Positions 55,134-63,247 of a stretch of 64,000 nucleotides of DNA are shown here, in pieces. Under the pieces are notes generated by a model, which did no database searches, had not been told where the DNA came from, and saw nothing but the letters and a program-made list of their open reading frames with translations. The stretch's first letter is position 1. Every line of letters starts with the position of its first letter. This stretch comes from Sarcina sp. DSM 11001 (GTDB lineage: Bacteria; Bacillota; Clostridia; Lachnospirales; Lachnospiraceae). A program made the translations under genes and the position numbers. The stretch spans positions 62,001 through 126,000 of the forward strand of contig NZ_FNFZ01000006.1 in NCBI RefSeq assembly GCF_900101015.1, read 5' to 3'.

Positions 55134-55269
55134 AGTCGATCCTTTCCAATCATCATGATTTTTAAAAAACATGGAAAACTGGTACATGGTAAAAAAGAGC
55201 GTGTTTACAGTTCCCTTGAGACAGCGGGTAAAAACCCGCAGCCTGGTCCGTCATCCTGCGGCAGTCCCG

Positions 55270-55323
55270 AACTATTGGTCAGGCCATTTTCCTGGTCAGA
55301 CCATTGTATCGGTCAGGCCATTG
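55270..55323. repeat. 17-bp three-copy repeat overlapping a stop codon
   Basis: On the minus strand ATGGCCTGACCGATACA is followed by ATGGTCTGACCAGGAAA and ATGGCCTGACCAATAGT. The first unit contains the stop codon of the DUF5721 gene (TGA, 55315-55313). Confidence 0.85.
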
Positions 55324-55819
55324 GTTCAAAGGCGATTTCCTTTGCCTGCAGGAATTTCCGGACGGTCTTGTCCCACAATATATCAGCATTTTTATTCAGC
55401 GTAAAGCTTTTCATGGAAATTCCTGTGAGAATAGAAACCTCGGAATCCCTGTAGCTGACCGTCAGGACAAAGGAGCCGACACAGTCCAGAAGCTCCCTGT
55501 CCCCTTCCTTCTCGAGCATGGCTTTTGTGTATTCCGGCTTGAGCAGGAGGACAAAGCGGAAAAAGACAGGCGGCCTTTTTCCGCGGATCAGCTCGCGCAG
55601 GGAGGGACGGATCTCGCTCCATGCGACGTGGTCGTAGGGAAGCAAGGCAGGGTCATCCCGGATCTCCTTCTCAAAAAAGTCCTTCTGCACCTTTCCGTCC
55701 ACCGTCCAGGTGACCGCCGTCTGCAGAGTTCCTTCCGCGAGGAGAAACGAGTCGAATGTATTGCGTGAGAACAGCCCGGACATAAAACTGCCGAGGCTGC
55801 TGATTCTGAGTGAGATCAT
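55313..55819 (-). CDS. DUF5721 family protein
   Basis: 168 residues, Lachnospiraceae-type protein of unknown function. Typical start MISLRISSLGSFMSGLFSRNTFDSFLL, a long central strand/helix region, and a Lys/Glu-rich C-terminal half. No catalytic motif recognised. It lies upstream of pyrB on the minus strand, 180 bp apart, without obvious functional link. Confidence 0.75.
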   Translation of the reverse strand: MISLRISSLGSFMSGLFSRNTFDSFLLAEGTLQTAVTWTVDGKVQKDFFEKEIRDDPALLPYDHVAWSEIRPSLRELIRGKRPPVFFRFVLLLKPEYTKAMLEKEGDRELLDCVGSFVLTVSYRDSEVSILTGISMKSFTLNKNADILWDKTVRKFLQAKEIAFEPMA

Positions 55820-55919
55820 GTCCCTGCCTCTCGTTTTTATTTTTCATCTATGATTTCGCAGTTTACGGGGGTATGAAAGGTACTTCTTTCTGACAGGTAC
55901 TTCTTTTAACAGGTACGCC

Positions 55920-56213
55920 TTATAAAAAAACGATAGAAACCATGACTGAGCGCAGTAGTACAATGAAGCCGATCTGCAGCACCAGGATCAACGGGAGCCC
56001 GAAGCGGAATTTTGCCATGCGGATCTTGTGGTGGAAGAGAAACATACCCACGATAGAACCGATACTGCCTCCGATGATGGCGACAGTGAAAAGTACAGCC
56101 TCCGGAATGCGGAAGCGGCGCTCCATGGCCCGGATCTTGTCGGAAGCCATCGTCGCGATCCCCATAAAGTTGATGAAAATTAAATATAAAATAAGAATGA
56201 TTCTTGCAAGCAT
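55920..56213 (-). CDS. DUF1294 family membrane protein
   Basis: 97 residues, three membrane segments. DUF1294 marks: KIRAMERRFRIPEAVLFTVAIIGGSIGSIVGMFLFHHKIRMAKF. Function unknown; fused elsewhere to cold-shock domains. ATG 56213; a GGATCTGAATGC-type site precedes it, only weakly matching. Confidence 0.85.
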   Translation of the reverse strand: MLARIILILYLIFINFMGIATMASDKIRAMERRFRIPEAVLFTVAIIGGSIGSIVGMFLFHHKIRMAKFRFGLPLILVLQIGFIVLLRSVMVSIVFL

Positions 56214-56350
56214 TCAGATCCTCCATATCAGCTGTCAGTGCGTTATTCATAACGCGGCCGGCTTCCTGAAGCCGGCTTTTTCCTATTTTAATAGCTGATG
56301 AGTGCAGACGCAAGAGAAACATTTTTCGAAAAACTGACAATAAATTTGTC

Positions 56351-56503
56351 GCTACAGTACACGCCCTATCGAGGGCGTGTACTGTAGCTTGCGAAAATCC
56401 CATTCCAAATCGCTTCGCGATGGGATTTTCGCCGTAAAACTCGGGTTTTTCGCGAAAAAGCCGCGAAAAACACCTCGAGTTTCGAGGGAGTCTGTACTGT
56501 AAC
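56351..56503. mobile_element. MITE-like element, copy D (153 bp) with 8-bp target duplication
   Basis: GCTACAGTACACGCC at the left and GTCTGTACTGTAAC at the right; ends pair as GCTACAGTACA/GTTACAGTACA (10 of 11). Flanked on both sides by AATTTGTC (56343-56350 and 56504-56511), a perfect 8-bp target site duplication. Same internal hairpins as copy A. Confidence 0.92.
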
Positions 56504-56773
56504 AATTTGTCAATAAATGTGTCAATATCTTCGTCAGCATCTGCGGCGGATAAACGGGGGAGCCGGGAGCATTTTCCCTGAGTATTGATATATTTTTTCC
56601 GTTTATTGAAAATCTGTACAGGAATCGTTTAAAAATCGTATGAAAATCATCAATTACCGTCTGTTCCAGATCAGAAAAAAAGTGTAAACTCTTTCAGTGA
56701 ATAATTTATTCCAATCTGTCTTTAGGCAAGTAAAGACAGAAGAAACCCGCCAAAAGGCCATTACAGGAGAAGT

Positions 56774-58615
56774 ATGCTTATGAGCAGACTGAGTATTGAC
56801 ACACAAAATACCGCCGACAAGACGGTAGAGGAGCTTTATAAGGACCTGGAGCGGCGTGTACAGGCCAGCCAGCCGGGACTCTGTCCGGTGGACCTTGCAG
56901 CTTCTTTCCTCAAGACCTGCTACGCGCAGTCCTGCGGAAAGTGCGTTCCCTGCCGCGTCGGACTTGGACAGCTTGAAAAAATGCTTGCCGAGGTCCTGGA
57001 CGGACCTGCGAGACCGGAGCTTCTGGACATCATCGAGCGCACGGCACAGAGTATCTATTTCACTGCGGACTGCGCGATCGGTTCGGAAGCCGCCAGGATG
57101 ATCCTGAAGGGGGTTCGCGGATTCCGCGAGGATTATATCGAGCACATCGAACACGGCAGATGCAAGGGCAAACACAACCAGCCCGTGCCCTGTGTGGCAC
57201 AATGTCCCGCGCATGTGGACATCCCCGGCTACATCGCCCTGATCCACGAGGAGCGCTACACCGACGCGGTGCAGCTGATCCGCAAGGACAATCCCTTCCC
57301 GTCGGTCTGCGGCCTGATCTGCGAGCACCCCTGCGAGGTACGCTGCCGCAGGACTCTGGTGGACGACGCGGTCAACATCCGCGGCCTCAAGCGCTACGCC
57401 TGCGACCATTCGGGTGAACTCCCGGTACCGGAGATCTCGCCTTCGACAGGCAAAAAAGTCGCTGTCATCGGCGGTGGTCCCTCCGGACTTTCCGCAGCCT
57501 TTTACCTGTCGATCATGGGTCACGAAGTGACCGTCTATGAGCAGCGCAAACAGCTGGGCGGTATGCTCCGCTACGGCATCCCCAACTACCGCCTGCCCCG
57601 GACAGCCCTCAACCGGGAGATCGACAACATGAAAAAGGTCGGCTTCAAGACGATCTGCAATGTCAGCGTCGGCAGGGACATTTCCTGGAAAGATATCCGG
57701 GACCAGAATGATGCCGTCTACGTTGCCATCGGCGCGCATACAGGAAGCAAAATGAACATCGAGGGAGACGACGCGGAAGGAATCATCTCCGCAGTCGATA
57801 TCCTGAGGGGCATCGGCGATGACTCCTATCCGGATTTCACTGGACAGGACGTCGCGGTCGTCGGCGGCGGTAATGTTGCCATGGACGTCGCCAGGACTGC
57901 CATCCGCTGCGGCGCCAAGACCGTCCGGGTACTCTACAGAAGAAGGATCGCGGATATGACCGCCCTGCCCGAGGAAATCCACGGCGCCATCGAGGACGGC
58001 TGCGAGATCTCCGAGCTCCTGGCTCCCCTCCGCATTGAAAAGAACAGAGAAGGAAAGATCACAGCCATCTGGGTGCGCCACCAGATCTCCGGCCCCATGG
58101 TCGACGGCAGACCCACCATCGTTGAGTCCAGAGAGCTGGAGGATGTCCGGATCGGGTGCGACGTGCTCCTGGTCGCGGTCGGTCAGGGTATCGATTCCCG
58201 GAAGTTCGGCGACTACGGCATCCCCCTCAAGAGAGGACGCATCGACGCCCGCGACACCAGTGATTTCAAGAACATAGAGGGTGTCTTTGCAGGCGGCGAC
58301 TGTGTGACCGGACCCGCTACCGTCATCCGCGCGATCGCGGCGGGCAAGGTGGCGGCCGCTAATATCGATGAATACCTGGGCTTTAACCATGTGATCAAGG
58401 CCAACATCGATCTTCCTCAGGTCCGTTTCGACGACCACAAGCCCTGCGGGCGTGTCAACCTGCGTGAGAGACCCGCACAGATCCGCAAACACGATTTCGA
58501 GCTGATGGAGACCGGCATGACCCACGAAGAAGCCTGGCAGGAATCCAGCCGGTGCCTGCGCTGCGACCATTTCGGCTACGGTGTCTTTAAAGGAGGGAGG
58601 GAAGTTCAATGGTAA
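56774..58615 (+). CDS. GltD-like flavoprotein fused to a NuoF-type 4Fe-4S domain (hydrogenase partner)
   Basis: 613 residues. N-terminus: NuoF-type 4Fe-4S domain (CGKCVPCRVGLGQ near 54, C-terminal Cys near 100). Next, the GltD-like region: CVAQCPAHVDIPGYI and CGLICEHPCEVRCRR (iron-sulfur), FAD site VIGGGPSGLSAAFYL near 231, NADPH site VVGGGNVAMDVART near 361. It should move electrons between NAD(P)H and the downstream hydrogenase; the FMN fold of NuoF is absent. It overlaps the next gene by 7 bp. AGGAGAAGT lies before the ATGs at 56774 and 56780; the second has the better spacing. Confidence 0.9.
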   Translation: MLMSRLSIDTQNTADKTVEELYKDLERRVQASQPGLCPVDLAASFLKTCYAQSCGKCVPCRVGLGQLEKMLAEVLDGPARPELLDIIERTAQSIYFTADCAIGSEAARMILKGVRGFREDYIEHIEHGRCKGKHNQPVPCVAQCPAHVDIPGYIALIHEERYTDAVQLIRKDNPFPSVCGLICEHPCEVRCRRTLVDDAVNIRGLKRYACDHSGELPVPEISPSTGKKVAVIGGGPSGLSAAFYLSIMGHEVTVYEQRKQLGGMLRYGIPNYRLPRTALNREIDNMKKVGFKTICNVSVGRDISWKDIRDQNDAVYVAIGAHTGSKMNIEGDDAEGIISAVDILRGIGDDSYPDFTGQDVAVVGGGNVAMDVARTAIRCGAKTVRVLYRRRIADMTALPEEIHGAIEDGCEISELLAPLRIEKNREGKITAIWVRHQISGPMVDGRPTIVESRELEDVRIGCDVLLVAVGQGIDSRKFGDYGIPLKRGRIDARDTSDFKNIEGVFAGGDCVTGPATVIRAIAAGKVAAANIDEYLGFNHVIKANIDLPQVRFDDHKPCGRVNLRERPAQIRKHDFELMETGMTHEEAWQESSRCLRCDHFGYGVFKGGREVQW

Positions 58616-60366
58616 ATGTGATCATCAACGGCAGAGCCGTCAAAGTGCCGGAGAAGACGACCATCCTGGAGGCCGCGGAGAAAGCCGGTGTCCGGATCCC
58701 TACTCTCTGTTATCTGAAGGACCTCAATGAGATCGGTGCCTGCCGGATCTGCGTCGTGGAGGTGGAGGGCTATGAGCGCCTCTTCACAGCCTGCAACAAT
58801 CCGGTAGCCGACGGAATGGTCATCCACACCAACTCAAAGAAAGCGAGAGAGGCCAGAAAGATCAATGTCGAGCTGATCCTCTCCCAGCACAATACCAACT
58901 GTGCCGTATGTTCCCGCAACTGGAACTGCACCCTGCAGAAGGTCGCCAATGACCTGAACATCCACTGGATCCCCTTCGAAAAGGACCTGCCCAGGATCTC
59001 CAGGACGGACTATCACTTCCCCCTGATCCGCGAGTATGACAAGTGCATCAAGTGCATGCGCTGCATCCAGATCTGCGACAATGTGCAGACCACAGGCATC
59101 TGGGATGTTTTGAACACCGGTTCCAGGACTACGGTCGATGTGGGCGGTGTCTACCGTCTGGAGGACTCCAAGTGTGTGCTCTGCGGCCAATGTATCACCC
59201 ACTGTCCTGTCGGCGCGCTCCGTGAGCGCGATGATCTCGACCGGGTGCTCCTCGCACTCGAGGATCCGGACATCATCACGGTCATCCAGGTGGCACCTTC
59301 GATCCGCACTGCCTGGGGTGAGGGCTTCGGCCTCAAACCGGAGTTCGCGACCTACCGCCGCCTGGTCTCGCTCCTCAAGAACATCGGCTTCGATTATGTC
59401 TTTGACACCAACTTCTCCGCAGACCTGACCATCATGGAGGAGGCCAGCGAGTTCCTCGAGAAGGTCAAAAAAGCGGCAGAGACAAAGGACACCGGAGCGG
59501 AAGAGAAATTCCCTATGTTCACCTCCTGCTGCCCCGGCTGGGTGCGGTTCTGCAAGGCGAACTATCCCGAGTTCGTGGACCAGCTCTCGACCTCCAAGTC
59601 GCCGCAGCAGATGTTCGGCGCCATCTCCAAGAGCTACTACGCTAAGCTCCTGAACGTGGATCCCTCCAAGATCTTCGTCATTTCTGTCATGCCCTGCCTG
59701 GCCAAGAAGGCGGAGTGCGCCTACCCGACCATGGTCGATGACCAGGGTTCACCGGAAGTGGATGTCTCCATCACGAACCGAGAGCTTGTCCGCCTGATCC
59801 GCCTGGAGAACCTCAATCCCGCGGAGTTCCCGGAGTCCGAGCCGGATATGCCTCTCGGCGTCGGTTCCGGCGCGGGCAACATTTTCGGCGCGACTGGAGG
59901 CGTCATGGAGGCCGCTCTCAGAAGCGCCTACAACTTTGTCACCGGCGAGAATCCCGCTCCCGATACCTTCAGTGACGTCCGCGGCATGGACGGCTGGAAG
60001 GAGCAGGTTTTCGACCTGGCGGGCACACCGCTCAAGGTCGCGGTCGTCAACGGTCTGGGCAATGCCAGAAAGCTCCTCAACGAGCTGAAAAAGGGCCGCG
60101 TCTCCTACGACTTCGTAGAAGTTATGGCCTGCCCCGGAGGCTGCGTCGGCGGCGGCGGACAGCCTATCCACGACGGCATCGAGATGGCGGCGGACCGCGC
60201 CAAAGTCCTTTATCGCCAGGACGCCGGCATGGAGCTTCGCTTCAGCCACGAGAACCCCTCCATCAAGGCGGTCTACGAAGACTTCCTGGGCGAGCCCCTC
60301 TCCGACCTGTCCGAGCACCTGCTCCACACCGACCACCACGGCTGGAAGATGCCGGGAGAGGAGTGA
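58609..60366 (+). CDS. [FeFe] hydrogenase, group A
   Basis: 585 residues. Order: 2Fe-2S ferredoxin domain (CYLKDLNEIGACRICVVEV), His-Cys cluster region (CAVCSRNWNC), two 4Fe-4S motifs (CIKCMRCIQIC, CVLCGQCITHC), then the H-cluster domain with TSCCPGW (near 305), MPCLAKKAEC (near 361) and MACPGGCVGGGGQP (near 506). All H-cluster Cys residues are present. Reversible H2 production, expected to draw electrons from the partner gene just upstream. Of the HydDB types the gene pair most resembles A2. No hydE/F/G here. Terminator follows at 60567-60598. Confidence 0.95.
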   Translation: MVNVIINGRAVKVPEKTTILEAAEKAGVRIPTLCYLKDLNEIGACRICVVEVEGYERLFTACNNPVADGMVIHTNSKKAREARKINVELILSQHNTNCAVCSRNWNCTLQKVANDLNIHWIPFEKDLPRISRTDYHFPLIREYDKCIKCMRCIQICDNVQTTGIWDVLNTGSRTTVDVGGVYRLEDSKCVLCGQCITHCPVGALRERDDLDRVLLALEDPDIITVIQVAPSIRTAWGEGFGLKPEFATYRRLVSLLKNIGFDYVFDTNFSADLTIMEEASEFLEKVKKAAETKDTGAEEKFPMFTSCCPGWVRFCKANYPEFVDQLSTSKSPQQMFGAISKSYYAKLLNVDPSKIFVISVMPCLAKKAECAYPTMVDDQGSPEVDVSITNRELVRLIRLENLNPAEFPESEPDMPLGVGSGAGNIFGATGGVMEAALRSAYNFVTGENPAPDTFSDVRGMDGWKEQVFDLAGTPLKVAVVNGLGNARKLLNELKKGRVSYDFVEVMACPGGCVGGGGQPIHDGIEMAADRAKVLYRQDAGMELRFSHENPSIKAVYEDFLGEPLSDLSEHLLHTDHHGWKMPGEE

Positions 60367-60566
60367 AGATTCCTCGATAAAGAGCCACAGGCCTGTGATG
60401 CCTGCATCCTGATGATGCCATTCGCGGCTGCAGGTGATGGCGAAGCGGAAACATCGCCGCACCGGCGCTGTCAGGGAGTCGATGTGAACCCATCGGCGAC
60501 TGACGGCACACTGGAAGTTCCGGCTGAAACTGCAGCGTCAGGAACCTGAGCCAATCTGAGTCACAT

Positions 60567-60598
60567 AAAAAAGCAGGCGCAAAATGCGCCTGCTTTTT
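60567..60598. terminator. Bidirectional terminator after the hydrogenase
   Basis: AAAAAAGCAGGCGCA and TGCGCCTGCTTTTT form a perfect stem with T-runs on both sides. Confidence 0.92.
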
Positions 60599-60603
60599 AA
60601 TTA

Positions 60604-60858
60604 AGAGAATGTTTTTAAGACGTTTTGTTTTTGTCAGATACCCGGTCTCCAACAGGGCAGACCAGAGGTTGTCGCCGTTTTCATAGATGCGGTGGTACGG
60701 CAGGTTTTCGTTTATCAGGCATTCGATGCTCTCCCCTGCGAGGAGCCGCTCAAAGGATTCATTGGCATCCGTTGTTTTGCCTAAAAAACCGTGGATCATG
60801 GCAGGCGCGGGAATATCCGAATACAGGTCCAGGTATGTCCGGATACAGGCTCTGGCAG
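60604..60858 (-). pseudogene. Remnant of an AAA-ATPase-like/DUF1703 protein gene
   Basis: A minus-strand frame encodes ESFERLLAGESIECLINENL and then DNLWSALLETGYLTKTKR, the characteristic middle of the AAA-ATPase_like plus PD-(D/E)XK (DUF1703) protein family. Only about 60 recognisable residues remain between argG and the hydrogenase terminator; no ATPase domain or nuclease part is present. Upstream residues in the same frame (TYLDLYSDIPAPA) show no clear family match. Decayed copy. Confidence 0.6.
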
Positions 60859-60873
60859 CTTCAGATCCAGGGC

Positions 60874-62100
60874 TTACAGTATCCCCATTTCCTGCATCTT
60901 CATGGCGCGAACCTTGGTGGAGAGACCGAAGAGGGTGATGAAGCCCTCGGCATCGTGATGGTCGTAGAGGTCGCCGGTGGTGAAGGAGGCGAGGCTCTCG
61001 CTGTAGAGGGAGTAAGGGGAAGTCGTGCCGGCCTTGATGATGTTGCCCTTGTAGAGACCCATCTTTACTTCACCGGTGACGTATTTCTGGGTGGACTCGA
61101 TGAAGGCCTGCTCCGCCTCGCGAAGAGGGGTGAACCACTTGCCTTCGTAGACGAGGGAAGCGAATTTGTGGCCGATATCGTCCTTCATGGCGTAGGTGTC
61201 GCGGTCGAGGATGAGCTCCTCGAGCTGCTGGTGGGCCTCCATGAGGATGGTCCCGCCGGGAGTCTCATAGATGCCGCGGGACTTCATGCCGACGACACGG
61301 TTTTCCACGATATCGACGATGCCGATGCCGTTCTCGCCGCCCAGCTTGTTGAGCTTGCGGATGATATCGGAGACCTTCATAGCCTCGCCGTTGAGAGTCT
61401 TCGGTACGCCGGCCTCAAAGGTCAGGGTGATGTAAGTGATCTCATCGGGAGCCTTCATGGGAGTCTGGCTCAGGACCAGGAGATGGTCATAGTTGGGAGC
61501 GTTTGCGGGATCCTCGAGCTCGAGGCCTTCGTGGCTGATGTGCCAGAGGTTCCGGTCACGGCTGTAGCTGCTGTCGGCGGAGAAGGGAAGCTCGATGCCG
61601 TGCGCCTTGCAGTACGCGATCTCGGATTCACGGGAGTCCATGGTCCACTTGGGGCTTCTCCAGGCAGCGATGATATTGAGGTCGGGAGCCAGAGCCTTGA
61701 TGCCCATCTCGAAACGGATCTGGTCATTGCCCTTGCCGGTCGCGCCGTGGCAGATCGTGGTCGCGCCTTCCTTGCGGGCGATCTCGACAAGCTTCTTGGC
61801 GATCAGAGGACGTGCCATGGAAGTACCCAGCAGATACTTGTTTTCATAGACGGCATGAGCCTGTACGCAGGGGACAATATACTCATCGGCAAACTCATCA
61901 CATACATCCAGAATGTAGAGCTTCTCGGCGCCGCAGTATTTTGCGCGTTCCTCGAGATGATCCAGCTCCTCCTCCTGTCCGCAGTCGATACAGACGCAGA
62001 CGACGTCAAAACCGTAGTTTTCCTTCAGCCAGGGAATGATCGCCGTAGTGTCCAGACCGCCGCTGTATGCCAAGATGACTTTTTCGTTTGCTGTGCCCAT
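60874..62100 (-). CDS. argG: Argininosuccinate synthase
   Basis: Condenses citrulline and aspartate with ATP to argininosuccinate. 408 residues, standard length. P-loop [39 protein letters not shown] and the [14 protein letters not shown] region are intact. TAATCAGGAGGTCATTTATC precedes ATG 62100. Divergent from the GNAT and argJ genes across a 520-bp region with ArgR-like sites. Confidence 0.97.
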   Translation of the reverse strand: MGTANEKVILAYSGGLDTTAIIPWLKENYGFDVVCVCIDCGQEEELDHLEERAKYCGAEKLYILDVCDEFADEYIVPCVQAHAVYENKYLLGTSMARPLIAKKLVEIARKEGATTICHGATGKGNDQIRFEMGIKALAPDLNIIAAWRSPKWTMDSRESEIAYCKAHGIELPFSADSSYSRDRNLWHISHEGLELEDPANAPNYDHLLVLSQTPMKAPDEITYITLTFEAGVPKTLNGEAMKVSDIIRKLNKLGGENGIGIVDIVENRVVGMKSRGIYETPGGTILMEAHQQLEELILDRDTYAMKDDIGHKFASLVYEGKWFTPLREAEQAFIESTQKYVTGEVKMGLYKGNIIKAGTTSPYSLYSESLASFTTGDLYDHHDAEGFITLFGLSTKVRAMKMQEMGIL

Positions 62101-62340
62101 GATAAATGACCTCCTGATTACTTTCTTTGAACATTTCTGTTCTCTGTTTCATTTCTGTTCTTTGATTAATCCTGTTAAAGTTTAATCCTGTTAGATTTCT
62201 TGTTTTTCAGTCCTTTTTATTCAGACCGCGATGTTTGACGCGATGATCCTCATCTGATCTGTGCGGATTTTGTAAAAGGGATATCCGCTGAACGAATACA
62301 ACTATACAACTTTCGTATGTTGATTGCAAGCCCTAAATTG

Positions 62341-62424
62341 TGAATATTTTTATGAATATTGCATATTTTATGCATATTTCTAAAAATTTATGCAAAAATA
62401 CTGGACTTACATGAATAATAGGTG
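62341..62424. promoter_or_regulatory. Candidate ArgR boxes between argG and argJ-side genes
   Basis: Clustered AT-rich half-sites: TGAATATTTTTATGAATAT, the perfect palindrome TGCATATTTTATGCA, and ACATGAATAATA, resembling the TGAAT-based arginine box (Bacillus consensus CATGAATAAAAATKCAA). Position suits argG and argJ control. The gap also holds a GCTGAA-based inverted repeat at about 62450-62513. Confidence 0.45.
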
Positions 62425-62535
62425 TATGTTATTGAAAGCGTTGATGTCATGGCTGAATAAAACGGATGTTCAATCCGGCTCTTCAATCCGGGTATGTCCG
62501 GGTTTTTCAGCGTTTCCGCCAAATGACATTTCCTG

Positions 62536-62563
62536 TTGCATGTAAAAAAGAATAGTTTATAAT
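62536..62563 (+). promoter_or_regulatory. Promoter of the GNAT gene
   Basis: TTGCAT, 16-bp spacer, perfect TATAAT (62558-62563), 59 bp before ATG 62622. Confidence 0.6.
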
Positions 62564-62621
62564 GGTAAGAATGCAATGTGGGAAAAATATTGGAATGATA
62601 GAAAAGAATTAAAAAGAGACA

Positions 62622-63107
62622 ATGGCAAATAAGAACTTACCTTTACAGATCCGGATCCGGGCCATGCTCATCGAAGATTACGAACAGGTGCGCCACCTGT
62701 GGATGACGATCCATGGATTCGGAATCCGGAGCATAGACGATACAAAAGAAGAAGTGGCCCGTTTTTTAAAGAGAAATCCGACGACCAGTGTCGTTGCTGT
62801 ATGCGGGGAAAAGGTCGTGGGCGCGATCCTCTGCGGGAGTGATGGACGGCAGGGATGCCTTTACCATGTCTGTGTGGCAAAAAAATTCCGCCGCAGAGGC
62901 ATTGGCCGCCAGATGGTCGGGTATTGCATGAATGCTCTCCGAAGGGAGAGGATCAACCGGGTGACCCTGATCGCCTTTACCAAAAATGACGTGGGCAATG
63001 CCTTCTGGAAACAGATCGGCTGGACCGTACGCACGGACCTGAACTATTATCAGTTTGTCCTGAATGAGGAAAATATCACACGGTTTGTGGAATATCAGGA
63101 GGAGTAG
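62622..63107 (+). CDS. GNAT family N-acetyltransferase
   Basis: 161 residues. Acetyl-CoA site in VCVAKKFRRRGIGRQMVGYCM (R-x-x-G-x-G motif); preceding strand YHVC and late FTKNDVGNAFWKQIGW are standard. Resembles YpeA-like acetyltransferases. Adjacent to argJ, so an arginine-pathway N-acetylation role is conceivable but not shown. Weak ribosome site before ATG 62622. Confidence 0.85.
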   Translation: MANKNLPLQIRIRAMLIEDYEQVRHLWMTIHGFGIRSIDDTKEEVARFLKRNPTTSVVAVCGEKVVGAILCGSDGRQGCLYHVCVAKKFRRRGIGRQMVGYCMNALRRERINRVTLIAFTKNDVGNAFWKQIGWTVRTDLNYYQFVLNEENITRFVEYQEE

Positions 63108-63247
63108 ACAGCCTGCTGATCGTCAGAGAATAATCGATCATTTCGGTGAGATCAGATACTACTGTTGAATATTATGGACAGCATCCAATATAGTAAAAGA
63201 GTGTTTCACTATCGCACTTGGAAATAACAAATAAAGAAGGTGTTATG

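Noticed and set aside
56654-58609. 651-codon minus-strand frame opposite the GltD-like gene
   Set aside because: Antisense to a gene with clear FAD and Fe-S motifs; no supporting ribosome site.
60625-62109. 494-codon plus-strand frame opposite argG
   Set aside because: argG on the other strand is unmistakable; the plus frame is a mirror.
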